Positions 1 to 10,216 of a stretch of DNA of 64,000 nucleotides are shown here, in pieces. The DNA is taken from assembly GCA_028697725.1 (NCBI GenBank), contig JAQVEG010000008.1, positions 1 through 64,000 of the forward strand, given 5' to 3'. The notes below the pieces were generated by a model that was given only the letters and a program-made list of their open reading frames with translations, did not search any database and was not told the DNA's origin. How positions within the stretch are numbered: position 1 is the first letter of the stretch; every line of letters begins with the position of its first letter. The DNA comes from Anaerostipes sp. (GTDB taxonomy: Bacteria; Bacillota; Clostridia; Lachnospirales; Lachnospiraceae). A program made the translations under genes and the position numbers.

Positions 1-134
1 TGTCCATGATTGTAAGTCAAATCCTTAAGACGTGCCCATTCCCAATTTTCTGGAATTTCAAATGGTATTTCATCTTCAATGCATTTAACTTCCTTCCCCA
101 CCTTCTCATAGTGCTGATTATCGGAAGTTGTATT
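1..134 (-). pseudogene. hsdS: Partial type I restriction-modification specificity subunit (HsdS) fragment, running off the left edge; frame preceded by an in-frame TAA (135-137) with no start codon
   Basis: Minus-strand translation of 1-134 reads NTTSDNQHYEKVGKEVKCIEDEIPFEIPENWEWARLKDLTYNHG, matching the typical HsdS 'YEKxGxEVKCIxDEIPFEIPxxWEWxRL' segment that precedes a target recognition domain. Confidence 0.75.
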
Positions 135-375
135 TTATATGAGAAATTGAAGAAAATTTGAAAACAATATTGATGAAGATTATAGGGGTATTAGGGGCAC
201 CCCCTAACAAGATGTATGACGAAAACAAGTGATCAAAGATAAACTGTTTACAAAATGCGTATCTTGCAAAGAGAACCAATATCTGCAAAAGACAACCCAT
301 GGGACAAATTGGGAAGGCATGCGATAACTGCACATGATATTATTATGGTGCGTATATAAGAAATACAAGTAATAA

Positions 376-1707
376 ATGTACCAACGATTTTATTTTATTT
401 ATGATTCTCCATGGATGGAACAACCGGAGGAAGAAAAACAGTCAACGGATAATCAGGCAGAATATAGTAAGAAAGAAGATAATATTAAAAAAGATAATTA
501 TGTAATTAGTAAGTCAAAGGGTCACAATTTCCCTCAAAGAACGGATTATGACTTTAAAGCTATAGAAAAAGCTTATATCTATAAGGTAAATCACATAGAA
601 CAGGTTTATTCTAATCGGTTGAACAAATCGGATAAGAAACTTGGTCCACTAGATGGTTTATCTCTGCGAGAAAAGGAAGAGATTATTCGAAGGAGACTTC
701 AAGAAGGAGTTATTGGAGACAGTAATGTTACAGTAAGCGAAGTGTGTCGTGTTTATCTTGATGTAAAGCATAATCTAGCTAAATCTACTGCAAACAATTA
801 TGAATGTTATTATAAGCGGTATATTAAGGATTCAGTGCTTGGAAAAAAGAAAGTGGTAGAACTTAAAAAATCAGATATTCTTATGTATTACAAAGAAAAG
901 TCAGATCAAGGGTTAGCCAATGGAACTATAGCCATAATTCAAAAGATTATACATCCAGCATTAGACTTAGCAGTGGACGATAGAATTATCCCTAGAAACC
1001 CCTCAAATCGTTGTATGAAGGAATATCAGTGCGAATGCGAGGTAAAGGATGCCTTGACGGTAGAAGAGCAGAAATTGCTGCTGGAGTACCTTAGGGACAA
1101 TTCCAAAACAGAAAGTTACTATCATATTTTTCAAGTAGCATTATTAACAGCTATGAGGATTGGAGAATTGCTTGGACTTACTTGGGATGATGTGAATTTT
1201 AAAGACAATTACATTGATATCAATCATCAACTTGTATATCGACCAGATGGAAAAACGGAATTATATTTATTACCACCAAAAACAAAGGCAGGGATCAGAC
1301 AGATTCCGATGAACAATACCTTGCGAGAGATTATGATTGCCCAAAAGAGGGTATGGTTTTCATCCTATCGAGATCCAAAGTTTGAAGTGGATGGAAAAAG
1401 TATTTTTTGTTTCATTTCTGACAAGGGTAGGTACATGTTTAATTCAAACCTAAATCGAGCATTGAAAAAGGCAAAGGATGCAATCTTGGATGAGACAAAG
1501 CGAGATGATATTTTTGAGAACAGCATTTCTTGTCATATTTTAAGGTATACCAGTGCCACAAGATTAGCTGAATCAGGGATGACACCTGCAACATTACAGT
1601 ACATTTTAGGACACTCTGACCCCAAAAGAACCATGCAGATTTACGTACATGCTCAGAAAAAGCAAATCCGAAGAGAGCTTGAGCTGGCTGATACACTAGC
1701 TTTATAG
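376..1707 (+). CDS. Tyrosine-type recombinase/integrase
   Basis: 443 aa; catalytic motifs TAMRIGELLGL (Arg), CHILRYTSATRLAESG (HxxR), LGHSD (His), MQIYVHA (Tyr). Confidence 0.93.
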   Translation: MYQRFYFIYDSPWMEQPEEEKQSTDNQAEYSKKEDNIKKDNYVISKSKGHNFPQRTDYDFKAIEKAYIYKVNHIEQVYSNRLNKSDKKLGPLDGLSLREKEEIIRRRLQEGVIGDSNVTVSEVCRVYLDVKHNLAKSTANNYECYYKRYIKDSVLGKKKVVELKKSDILMYYKEKSDQGLANGTIAIIQKIIHPALDLAVDDRIIPRNPSNRCMKEYQCECEVKDALTVEEQKLLLEYLRDNSKTESYYHIFQVALLTAMRIGELLGLTWDDVNFKDNYIDINHQLVYRPDGKTELYLLPPKTKAGIRQIPMNNTLREIMIAQKRVWFSSYRDPKFEVDGKSIFCFISDKGRYMFNSNLNRALKKAKDAILDETKRDDIFENSISCHILRYTSATRLAESGMTPATLQYILGHSDPKRTMQIYVHAQKKQIRRELELADTLAL

Positions 1708-1734
1708 AGGTTAGTAGGAACTAATTCTTGTGAA

Positions 1735-1799
1735 CTAATTTTGACCTAAATGTACAAAAAATACCCTAAAAACAGCCTGTTTATGACCTAATTTTGACC
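1735..1799 (+). repeat. Direct repeat CTAATTTTGACC at 1735-1746 and 1788-1799, just downstream of the integrase
   Basis: Two identical 12-mers read directly in the sequence. Confidence 0.7.
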
Positions 1800-1924
1800 A
1801 ATACATATATTAAATTACAATAAAAATAACAAAATACATGTATATAGAAAGAACAAGAAATGGCTTAAAATAAGGGTTGACATAAGCCTATAATAGGTTA
1901 TAATGAATTACATAAATTAAATAA

Positions 1925-2033
1925 CATCTTCAGGGTCGGGTGTAAATCCCAACCGGTGGTATAGCCCACGAGCCGCAAGGCATGATTCGGTGTAACTCCG
2001 AAGCCGACAGTACAGTCTGGATGAAAGAAGATA
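1925..2033 (+). promoter_or_regulatory. FMN riboswitch (RFN element)
   Basis: Contains tcttcagggtcgggtgtaaatcccaaccggtggtatagcccacgagccgcaaggcatgattcggtgtaactccgaagccgacagtacagtctggatgaaagaaga; classic RFN motifs, upstream of the rib operon. Confidence 0.97.
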
Positions 2034-2065
2034 AAGAACGTGTATTAACATACGTGGATATTTTG

Positions 2066-2100
2066 CTCTGGAATTTTTATAGTTCCAGAGTTTTTTGTTT
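2066..2100 (+). terminator. Rho-independent terminator, expression platform of the FMN riboswitch
   Basis: Stem CTCTGGAA/TTCCAGAG (2066-2073/2083-2090) followed by TTTTTTGTTT. Confidence 0.88.
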
Positions 2101-2232
2101 TTATAAAGTGAAAGCAGAACACTCTACTATGTGAAAGCGAAAAAGATTATGATAAGACTCTGGATATTAGATTCAGGGTCTTTTTCTTTTATGAGGATGT
2201 TGAATCACAAAGAGAATTAGAGGTGAAGCAGA

Positions 2233-3339
2233 TTGAAGGAAACATATATGAAACGAGCCATTTTCCTTGCAAAAAAAGCAAGAGGGTGGACCAATCCCAA
2301 TCCATTGGTTGGAGCTGTTGTGGTAAAGGATGGTCGTATCATAGGAGAAGGATATCATGAGCGTTATGGACAGTTACATGCCGAAAGAAATGCTTTGGCA
2401 AACTGTAAGGAAAGTCCAGAAGGAGCAACTATTTATGTGACATTGGAGCCATGTTGCCATTATGGAAAAACACCACCATGTACTCAGGCAATTATTGAAA
2501 ATAAGTTAAAGAAAGTTGTGATTGGTTCTTTTGATCCAAATCCAAAAGTAGATGGTGGAGGAATTAAGATTCTAAGAGAACATGGAATTGAAGTTGAAAC
2601 TGAGTGCCTCAAAGAAGAGTGCGATAAGCTCAATGACATTTTCTTTTATTTTATTAAACATCAAAGGCCATATATAGCATTAAAGTATGCCATGACCATG
2701 GACGGAAAGATTGCAACGGTAGATGGAGAATCCCAGTGGATTACAGGGGAAAAAGCCAGGGCGTATGTGCAGCACCTGCGACATGAATATGCAGGAATTA
2801 TGGTTGGTATCGGGACAGTTCTTGCGGATAATCCAATGCTTACTGCAAGAATTGAAAATGGAAATCATCCAACAAGAATTGTGTGTGACAGCAAATTAAG
2901 AATACCCATTGAGTCTCAGTTGGTGAAGACAGCAAAGGAGATTCCAACGATGATTGCCACACTGAAAAATACAGATATAGAAAAGGAAAATAAATTAAAA
3001 GAGGCAGGGTGTCAGGTGATTCATTTGCCAGAAAAAAATGGACATATTTCTATGGAACAGCTCATTGTGGAACTGGGAAAGAAAAATATAGACAGTGTTC
3101 TAGTAGAGGGTGGCGGTATCGTAAATGGAACCTTAGTAAAAGAGCATTTGGTTCAAAAAGTATATGCATTTATTGCTCCTAAATTATTTGGAGGAAAGGA
3201 TGCCAAAACACCCATTGAAGGAAGTGGAATCGGAGCAATTAATGAGGCGTTAAAGTTAGAGCCACCAGAAGTGCAGATGTTTGGAAATGATATTTTATTG
3301 GAAAGTAAGGTGATAGATAAATGTTTACAGGAATCGTAG
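2233..3339 (+). CDS. ribD: Bifunctional diaminohydroxyphosphoribosylaminopyrimidine deaminase / 5-amino-6-(5-phosphoribosylamino)uracil reductase
   Basis: TNPNPLVGAVVV, HAERNAL, EPCCHYGKTPPCT motifs; first gene after the FMN riboswitch. Start is TTG at 2233 or ATG at 2248. Confidence 0.96.
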   Translation: MKETYMKRAIFLAKKARGWTNPNPLVGAVVVKDGRIIGEGYHERYGQLHAERNALANCKESPEGATIYVTLEPCCHYGKTPPCTQAIIENKLKKVVIGSFDPNPKVDGGGIKILREHGIEVETECLKEECDKLNDIFFYFIKHQRPYIALKYAMTMDGKIATVDGESQWITGEKARAYVQHLRHEYAGIMVGIGTVLADNPMLTARIENGNHPTRIVCDSKLRIPIESQLVKTAKEIPTMIATLKNTDIEKENKLKEAGCQVIHLPEKNGHISMEQLIVELGKKNIDSVLVEGGGIVNGTLVKEHLVQKVYAFIAPKLFGGKDAKTPIEGSGIGAINEALKLEPPEVQMFGNDILLESKVIDKCLQES

Positions 3340-3968
3340 AAGAACTTGGAACTATTTCCGCAGTAAAGCGTAAAAATCAGTCTTCGGTCATTATTGTAAA
3401 GGCGACGAAGGTGTTAGAAGATGTGAATATTGGAGATAGTATTGCGGTCAACGGGGTGTGTCTGACAGTGAAGATGTTTGATAAAAGTACGTTTCAGGCA
3501 GACGTGATGAACGAGACATTTGATCGAAGTAATCTTGGTAACTTAAAGTCGGGAGATCCAGTGAATCTAGAGAGAGCAATGCTTGCAGGTGGAAGATTTG
3601 GCGGGCATATGGTAGCTGGTCATGTAGATGATACTGGAGTGATTACAAACATTAAGCGAGATGACAATGCCGTATGGTTTACCATTTCAGCGAGTGATAA
3701 GATTCTTCACTATTGTGTGGAAAAAGGATCCATTACTATTGATGGAATCAGTCTTACCATTGCAGGATTGTCCCAAGGATTTTTGCAAGTATCGGTCATT
3801 CCACATACATTGAGTGAAACCGTATTAGGGCATAAACAGATTGGAGATATTGTAAATCTGGAAAATGACATGGTAGGAAAATATATTGAGAAATTTGTAA
3901 CAGGAAATCAAACAGAAACAAAGGATACTAAACTAACAAAGGAAATGCTATTTAACGCAGGATTTTAG
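3321..3968 (+). CDS. ribE: Riboflavin synthase (alpha subunit)
   Basis: MFTGIVEELG N-terminus; duplicated lumazine-binding domains; overlaps ribD. Confidence 0.96.
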   Translation: MFTGIVEELGTISAVKRKNQSSVIIVKATKVLEDVNIGDSIAVNGVCLTVKMFDKSTFQADVMNETFDRSNLGNLKSGDPVNLERAMLAGGRFGGHMVAGHVDDTGVITNIKRDDNAVWFTISASDKILHYCVEKGSITIDGISLTIAGLSQGFLQVSVIPHTLSETVLGHKQIGDIVNLENDMVGKYIEKFVTGNQTETKDTKLTKEMLFNAGF

Positions 3969-3980
3969 GAGGAAATTAAA

Positions 3981-5183
3981 ATGAAATTAAGTACCATTGA
4001 AGAAGCAGTAGAAGATTTAAAGGCAGGGAAGATTATTGTAACTATTGATGATGAAGACAGAGAAAATGAAGGTGATTTTATCTGTGCCGCAGAATTTGCA
4101 ACCACAGAAAATATTAACTTGATGGCAACCTATGCAAAAGGGCTAATTTGTATGCCAATGAGTACAGCTATGGGAGAAAAACTTGGGCTTGCACCAATGG
4201 TAAAGACAAATACAGACAATCATGAAACTGCATTTACAGAAAGTATTGATCATGTGGATACAACCACTGGAATTTCAGCAGTGGAGCGTTCTCTTACGGC
4301 AATAAAATGTATGGAGGATGATATTCGTCCAGAGGATTTGAGACGACCAGGACACATGTTTCCATTGATTGCAAAGGAAAATGGAGTGCTTGAAAGAAAT
4401 GGGCATACAGAAGCAACAGTTGATTTAATGCGAATTGCTGGATTAAAAGAATGTGGACTTTGCTGTGAAATTATGCGTGAAGATGGAACTATGATGCGTA
4501 CTACAGAGTTAAAAGAATTGGCCAAAGAATTTGGATTTAAAATGATTGCCATTAAAGATTTGCAGCGTTACCGTAAATTGCATGAAGTATTAGTAAGCTG
4601 TGAAGTAGAAACACCAATGCCAACGAAGCATGGAGATTTTAGAGCTTATGGATATGTAAATAAATTAAATGGAGAACATCATGTAGCGTTAGTAAAAGGA
4701 GACGTGACAACAGATGAGCCAGTGCTTTGTCGTGTGCATTCTGAGTGTTTAACTGGGGATACCTTTGGTTCTCTTCGTTGCGACTGTGGAGATCAGTTAG
4801 CTTGTGCCATGGAGCAGATTGAGGCAGAGGGAAGAGGGATTTTCCTATACATGAGACAAGAAGGAAGAGGAATTGGATTAATTAATAAGTTGAAGGCATA
4901 TGCACTTCAAGATCAAGGCATGGATACAGTAGAAGCAAACCTTGCATTGGGGTTTGAAGAAGACGAAAGAGAATATTTTATTGGAGCGCAGATTTTGAGA
5001 GATCTTGGAGCAAAACAATTAAGATTATTAACGAATAATCAAACAAAGATAGATGGGTTAGAAGACTTTGGTTTAGAGATTGTTGAGCGAGTTCCCATTG
5101 AAATGCAGTTGACACCATACGACAGTTTTTATATGCAAACAAAAAAAGAAAAAATGGGACACTATTTAGAAAACGTAAAATAA
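3981..5183 (+). CDS. ribBA: Bifunctional 3,4-dihydroxy-2-butanone-4-phosphate synthase / GTP cyclohydrolase II
   Basis: [11 protein letters not shown] (RibB) and [21 protein letters not shown] / RQEGRGIGL (RibA) motifs. Confidence 0.97.
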   Translation: MKLSTIEEAVEDLKAGKIIVTIDDEDRENEGDFICAAEFATTENINLMATYAKGLICMPMSTAMGEKLGLAPMVKTNTDNHETAFTESIDHVDTTTGISAVERSLTAIKCMEDDIRPEDLRRPGHMFPLIAKENGVLERNGHTEATVDLMRIAGLKECGLCCEIMREDGTMMRTTELKELAKEFGFKMIAIKDLQRYRKLHEVLVSCEVETPMPTKHGDFRAYGYVNKLNGEHHVALVKGDVTTDEPVLCRVHSECLTGDTFGSLRCDCGDQLACAMEQIEAEGRGIFLYMRQEGRGIGLINKLKAYALQDQGMDTVEANLALGFEEDEREYFIGAQILRDLGAKQLRLLTNNQTKIDGLEDFGLEIVERVPIEMQLTPYDSFYMQTKKEKMGHYLENVK

Positions 5184-5215
5184 CAAATAATTTATTAAAA
5201 TAAAGGAGAAATAAA

Positions 5216-5677
5216 ATGAATATTTTAGAAGGAAATTTAGTATCAAAGGACATGAAGATTGGGATTGTTGCAGCAAGATTTAATGAGTTTATTGTATCTA
5301 AACTTGTGGATGGTGCATTAGATGGGTTAAAGCGTCATAACGTAAAAGACGAAGATATTGAATTGGCATGGGTTCCAGGTGCATTTGAAATTCCAACCGT
5401 TGCATCAAAGATGGCAAAGTCAAAAAAATATGATGCAGTTATTTGCTTAGGAGCTGTTATTCGTGGAGCAACAAGCCACTACGATTATGTTTGTAACGAA
5501 GCTGCCAAGGGAATTGCAACTGTTTCTATGCAGACTGATGTTCCAGTGATGTTTGGAGTAGTTACAACAGAAAATATCCAACAGGCCATTGAGCGTGCTG
5601 GTACAAAAGCAGGAAACAAAGGATATGACTGTGCATTATCAGCCATTGAGATGGTTAATTTAATGAGACAAATTTAA
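5216..5677 (+). CDS. ribH: 6,7-dimethyl-8-ribityllumazine synthase
   Basis: [31 protein letters not shown] motifs. Confidence 0.97.
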   Translation: MNILEGNLVSKDMKIGIVAARFNEFIVSKLVDGALDGLKRHNVKDEDIELAWVPGAFEIPTVASKMAKSKKYDAVICLGAVIRGATSHYDYVCNEAAKGIATVSMQTDVPVMFGVVTTENIQQAIERAGTKAGNKGYDCALSAIEMVNLMRQI

Positions 5678-5704
5678 TTAATGTAAAATATTGACAAATC
5701 AGAG

Positions 5705-5752
5705 CGGAGATGAGATACTTCTTAGAACAAGGAAGATTTCATCTCTGTTTTT
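5705..5752 (+). terminator. Rho-independent terminator after ribH
   Basis: cggagatgaga ... tttcatctctg hairpin (with G-U pairs) followed by TTTTT. Confidence 0.6.
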
Positions 5753-5815
5753 CATTTCTAAAAACACATCTATTATTATATTTCTTTCTTGAATATATAT
5801 CAAAGGAGAAAAATC

Positions 5816-6727
5816 ATGTCAAAAACAAATCAAGTAACAATTAATCGCAAGTTCAAGGATAGATTATTCCGCATTTTATTTTCAGAAAAAAAGTATGCAC
5901 TAGAGTTGTATAATGGTCTGAATCATACGAACTATCAGGATGAAAATGAAATCGAAATTACAACTTTAGACGATGTAATTTATATGCGAATGCACAACGA
6001 TATTTCATTTTTAATTAATAATTTTATGAATTTCTATGAACATCAAAGTACGAAAAATCCTAATATGCCATTTCGGGGGTTCTTGTATCTAGCTGATAGT
6101 TATAAGGAGTGGGCAGAAAGTAAGGATGTCAATATTTATAGTTCTAAATTAATAAAAATACCTACACCAAAGTTTGTTGTGTTGTATAATGGAAGTACAG
6201 ATATGGAAGAAGAGGAATACTTAAAGCTTTCGGATGCATTTGAACACAAAGAAGATATGCCTACATTGGAATTAGTTGTGCATGTTATTAATGTTAATTA
6301 TGGACATAATCAAGATTTAATGTCACGATGTAAAGTTCTAAATGAATATTCATATTTTGTGAGTAAAACGAGAGAATATGCGAAGGCAATGAAATTTGAA
6401 GAGGCGGTTGAAACCGCAATTAATACGTGTATCGAAGAAGGTATTTTAGAGGAGTTTCTCAGAAGAAGGAGGGCGGACGTGATGAGCGCAATCTTAACGG
6501 AATATGATGAAGAGAAAGTCTTGGCAAAGTTGGCAAATGAATACTTGCATGAAGGGATTGAACAGGGAATCGAACAGGGAATCGAACAGGGAATTAAGAA
6601 TCTGATTGAAGATAACTTAGAAGAAAATATTCCAGTAGAAAGAATTGTTACAAAACTAATAAAGAGATATCAACTGTCAGAAGAAGAGGCAAGAAGGAAA
6701 ATCGAGCAATACAAAGAAGAGGAATGA
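5816..6727 (+). CDS. Rpn family recombination-promoting nuclease / PD-(D/E)XK transposase-like protein
   Basis: RKFKDRLFRILFSEKKYALELYNGLNHTNY N-terminus and (GIEQ)n C-terminal repeat typical of the family; ATG at 5816 with AAAGGAGAA RBS. Confidence 0.8.
   Translation: MSKTNQVTINRKFKDRLFRILFSEKKYALELYNGLNHTNYQDENEIEITTLDDVIYMRMHNDISFLINNFMNFYEHQSTKNPNMPFRGFLYLADSYKEWAESKDVNIYSSKLIKIPTPKFVVLYNGSTDMEEEEYLKLSDAFEHKEDMPTLELVVHVINVNYGHNQDLMSRCKVLNEYSYFVSKTREYAKAMKFEEAVETAINTCIEEGILEEFLRRRRADVMSAILTEYDEEKVLAKLANEYLHEGIEQGIEQGIEQGIKNLIEDNLEENIPVERIVTKLIKRYQLSEEEARRKIEQYKEEE
6554..6595 (+). repeat. Tandem 12-bp repeat encoding GIEQ-GIEQ-GIEQ-GI
   Basis: ggg att gaa cag / gga atc gaa cag / gga atc gaa cag / gga att. 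Confidence 0.9.
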
Positions 6728-7215
6728 TCATGGGACTTACAACGTTATGTTATATTGAAAAGGATGATAGTTATTTGATGCTACACCGTGTGAAGAAAGA
6801 GCATGATATTAATAAGGATAAATGGATTGGTGTAGGAGGACATTTTGAAGAGGGGGAAAGTCCAGAGGACTGTCTCATGCGTGAGGTCAGGGAGGAAACA
6901 GGACTTACACTTAATTCTTTTCATTTTCATGGAATTGTAACCTTTATTTCAGATCAGGATGATGGGGTGGTGGAATATATGTGTTTATATTCTTCTGATG
7001 ATTTTTCAGGAGAGTTGATTTCTTGTAATGAGGGCAATCTTGAGTGGGTAAAGAAGTCAAAGTTGCATCAATTGAATTTGTGGGAAGGAGATTATCTTTT
7101 CTTAAAATATATGCAAGAGAATCGACCATTTTTTTCACTGAAATTAACCTATGAGAAGATGGAATTAGTGGAGGCATCCTTAGATGGGAAGGATTTAGAA
7201 TTACATGGCAGATAG
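6724..7215 (+). CDS. NUDIX hydrolase (MutT-like)
   Basis: NUDIX box GGHFEEGESPEDCLMREVREETGL. Confidence 0.93.
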   Translation: MIMGLTTLCYIEKDDSYLMLHRVKKEHDINKDKWIGVGGHFEEGESPEDCLMREVREETGLTLNSFHFHGIVTFISDQDDGVVEYMCLYSSDDFSGELISCNEGNLEWVKKSKLHQLNLWEGDYLFLKYMQENRPFFSLKLTYEKMELVEASLDGKDLELHGR

Positions 7216-8554
7216 AAAAAATGATTTTACAAAGGGAAGTGTTGTTGGAAACATTATGAGCATGGCACTTCCTATGACATTGGCACAGATGATTAATCTT
7301 CTGTACAACATTGTGGATCGTATTTATATTGCAAGAATTCCAGTGGATGGAACCGTTGCTTTAACAGGACTTGGTCTTACATTTCCTATTATTACTTTAA
7401 TTAGTGCGTTTTCTAATTTATTTGGAATGGGTGGAGCGCCCCTTTGTTCTATTGCACGAGGTGCAAAGAATGAAGAACGTGCAAAGAATATTATGAAATG
7501 TTCCTATACTCTTTTAGTAGTGACTGGAATTATTTTAACAGTGATAGGTTTTTTGTTTATGAAGCCTATCTTATATTTGTTTGGAGCCAGTGATGTTACA
7601 TTTCCTTATGCAAGAGATTATCTTCAAATTTACTTAATAGGGACTGTTTTTGTGATGATTAGTCTTGGAATGAATCAGTTTATCAATGCTCAAGGATTTG
7701 GAAAAGTGGGGATGTGTACGGTCTTGTGTGGTGCAGTCACTAATATTATACTGGATCCTATTTTAATTTTTGGATTTTGTATGGGTGTTCAAGGAGCTGG
7801 ACTTGCTACGGTCATATCTCAGGGATTATCTATGATATGGGTGCTTTTGTTTTTGAAAAGTAATAGGGCAATTCTAAGGCTTTCTCCAAAGGAATTTTAT
7901 TTTAATAGAGTGTTGGCAAAACAGATTTCTACAGTTGGAGTTTCTGGATTTACACTTGCGGCCACCAATAGTGCAGTGCAGATTGTGTGCAATATGAAAC
8001 TTCAACAATATGGTGGAGATTTGTATATTGGGGTTATGACAGTATTAAATTCTGTTCGTGATATTTTGACCATGCCAGTGCAGGGGATTTCCAATGGAGC
8101 ACAGCCAGTTTTAGGCTACAATTATGGGGCAAGGGTATATGATAGGGTGAAAAAAAGTATACGGTTTATGTCAATGGCATGTTGTATTTATACGACTTTG
8201 GCATGGCTTGTTGTGGTGGTAGCACCAGAATTTTTTATTCGGATTTTTAATGGAAATGAAGCACTAATTCGTGCAGGGATTCCGGCACTTCATATGTATT
8301 TTTTTGGATTTGTTTTTATGTCTCTTCAATTTTCTGGACAGGCAACTTTTGTTGCTCTAGGAAAGGCAAAGCAGGCAACCTTTTTTTCTATTTTTAGAAA
8401 AATTATTATTGTGGTGCCACTTACGATGATATTGCCAGGAATGTTTGGACTTGGGGTTAAGGGAGTCTTTCTTGCGGAACCAATCTCTAATTTAGTAGGT
8501 GGGCTGGCAAGTTTTTTGACCATGTATATTACTGTATATAGAAAATTAGAATGA
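7205..8554 (+). CDS. MATE family efflux transporter
   Basis: Multi-TM 449 aa protein with MATE-typical N-terminus (FTKGSVVGNIMSMALPMTLAQMINLLYNIVDRIYIAR). Confidence 0.9.
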   Translation: MADRKNDFTKGSVVGNIMSMALPMTLAQMINLLYNIVDRIYIARIPVDGTVALTGLGLTFPIITLISAFSNLFGMGGAPLCSIARGAKNEERAKNIMKCSYTLLVVTGIILTVIGFLFMKPILYLFGASDVTFPYARDYLQIYLIGTVFVMISLGMNQFINAQGFGKVGMCTVLCGAVTNIILDPILIFGFCMGVQGAGLATVISQGLSMIWVLLFLKSNRAILRLSPKEFYFNRVLAKQISTVGVSGFTLAATNSAVQIVCNMKLQQYGGDLYIGVMTVLNSVRDILTMPVQGISNGAQPVLGYNYGARVYDRVKKSIRFMSMACCIYTTLAWLVVVVAPEFFIRIFNGNEALIRAGIPALHMYFFGFVFMSLQFSGQATFVALGKAKQATFFSIFRKIIIVVPLTMILPGMFGLGVKGVFLAEPISNLVGGLASFLTMYITVYRKLE

Positions 8555-8605
8555 CAAATATTTAAGAATAAATTATAATATAACAATAGTTAGGAGGAAC
8601 GAACT

Positions 8606-9328
8606 ATGGAGAAGATAAAACAGTTGCAACAAATGATAGATGAGAGTAAGCATATTGTGTTTTTTGGAGGGGCAGGAGTTTCTACAGAGAGTCATATTCC
8701 GGATTTTAGAAGTACAGATGGGTTGTATCATCAAACTTATAAATATCCACCGGAGGTTATGGTAAGTCACTCTTTTTATCGGGATCACACAAAAGAATTT
8801 TTTGATTTTTATAAGAATAAAATGATTTTTTTAGAAGCGAAACCAAACAAAGCACATTTAAAATTAGTGGAACTAGAGAAAGCAGGAAAATTAGATGCCA
8901 TTGTAACCCAGAATATTGATGGGCTTCATCAGGCAGCAGGAAGTAAAAATGTATTTGAACTTCATGGAAGTGTACATCGAAATTACTGCACAAAATGCCA
9001 TAAATTTTATGATGTAAACTATGTGGTAAATACAGAAGATATTCCATATTGTGAAGATTGTGGGGGCATTATTAAACCAGATGTAGTTTTGTATGAAGAA
9101 GGTTTAGATGGTGCTGTGATGCAGGGTGCGATAGAAGCAATTGCAGGTGCAGATATGTTAATCATTGGGGGAACATCTCTTGTAGTGTATCCGGCAGCAG
9201 GAATGATAGATTATTTTAGAGGAAAGAATTTAGTTGTATTGAATCGAGATGCAACATCAAGAGACAAGCAGGCAGACTTATGCATTACAGACCCAATTGG
9301 GGAAGTATTAGGAAAGATACAGGTATAA
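8606..9328 (+). CDS. cobB: NAD-dependent protein deacylase, Sir2 family
   Basis: GAGVSTESHIPDFRS, TQNIDGLHQAAG, ELHGS, CxxC zinc motifs. Confidence 0.93.
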   Translation: MEKIKQLQQMIDESKHIVFFGGAGVSTESHIPDFRSTDGLYHQTYKYPPEVMVSHSFYRDHTKEFFDFYKNKMIFLEAKPNKAHLKLVELEKAGKLDAIVTQNIDGLHQAAGSKNVFELHGSVHRNYCTKCHKFYDVNYVVNTEDIPYCEDCGGIIKPDVVLYEEGLDGAVMQGAIEAIAGADMLIIGGTSLVVYPAAGMIDYFRGKNLVVLNRDATSRDKQADLCITDPIGEVLGKIQV

Positions 9329-9334
9329 AGATTC

Positions 9335-9700
9335 ATGAAGAAGAAAGACTTATTTTTAGTTGGTGGAATTTTAATTATTGCATTCATTAGTATGCTTGTA
9401 ATACATTTAACACAAAGGGATGGAAAGCAAGTTAAAGTAACAGTAGATGGAAAGACAGTTCATGAAGCTTCTTTATCAAAAAATGAAACATACACAATTC
9501 CAGTAAAATCTGGAGAAAATAAAATGAGAATTAAAGATGGATATGTGAAGATGATAGATGCAGACTGTCCAGATCAGATATGTAAAAATCACAAAAAAAT
9601 CAGCAAAGATGGAGAAACCATAGTGTGTCTTCCTCATAAGGTTGTGATTGAGATTATGTCAGATGCGAAGGATAATGAACTTGACGGAATGACAAATTAG
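9335..9700 (+). CDS. NusG domain II-containing protein
   Basis: Single TM plus DADCPDQICKNHKKIS...VCLPHKVVIEI motif. Confidence 0.85.
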   Translation: MKKKDLFLVGGILIIAFISMLVIHLTQRDGKQVKVTVDGKTVHEASLSKNETYTIPVKSGENKMRIKDGYVKMIDADCPDQICKNHKKISKDGETIVCLPHKVVIEIMSDAKDNELDGMTN

Positions 9701-9717
9701 TTCCAAAGGGAGGAAAT

Positions 9718-10215
9718 ATGACAAAAAAAATAGCACTCAATGGACTGTTTGTGGCACTTGCGTTGGTGGTTTCATATATTGAAGTTCTAATTCCCATTCC
9801 CACAGGAATTCCGGGAATAAAAATAGGGCTTGCAAATGGAGTCATTATGGTACTAATCTGGCTGACAACGTGGAAACAGGCATTGATTGTATCTGTAGTT
9901 AGAATTGTTTTAGCAGGGTTATTATTTGGCAATCCTGTGACCATTGTATATAGTTTAGCTGGGGGAATTCTTAGTTTAATCATTATGATATTATTAAAGA
10001 AAACAAAGGTATTTTCACCAGTTGGAATTAGTGCGGCAGGTGGAGTCGGACACAATGTGGGACAGTTGACAATAGCCGTTTTACTTATGGAAAACGCAAA
10101 GATTTATTTATATCTGCCAGTATTATTAGTATCAGGAACCATTACAGGAGTTGTAATTGGTGTGCTGGCGGCGATATTAATTAGCAAAATACCAAAACGT
10201 TTAATGGAGATTTAA
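9718..10215 (+). CDS. Gx transporter family / heptaprenyl diphosphate synthase component I-like membrane protein
   Basis: Membrane protein with PIPTGIPGIKIGLANGVIMVLIW; next to NusG-II and ApbE. Confidence 0.8.
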   Translation: MTKKIALNGLFVALALVVSYIEVLIPIPTGIPGIKIGLANGVIMVLIWLTTWKQALIVSVVRIVLAGLLFGNPVTIVYSLAGGILSLIIMILLKKTKVFSPVGISAAGGVGHNVGQLTIAVLLMENAKIYLYLPVLLVSGTITGVVIGVLAAILISKIPKRLMEI

Positions 10216-10216
10216 G

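Noticed and set aside
118-333. 71-aa minus-strand ORF in the track
   Set aside because: Out of frame with the recognisable HsdS fragment, no family resemblance; probably chance.
1439-1696. Antisense ORF over the integrase, and similar antisense ORFs over ribBA, cyclase, CoA-transferase, GltD-like, dhaK and other genes
   Set aside because: They lie opposite strongly supported genes, have atypical composition and no RBS or family signal.
376-5677. Hypothesis that the integrase carries the rib operon as mobile cargo
   Set aside because: No element boundary or transfer genes seen; the rib operon looks like ordinary chromosomal biosynthesis.
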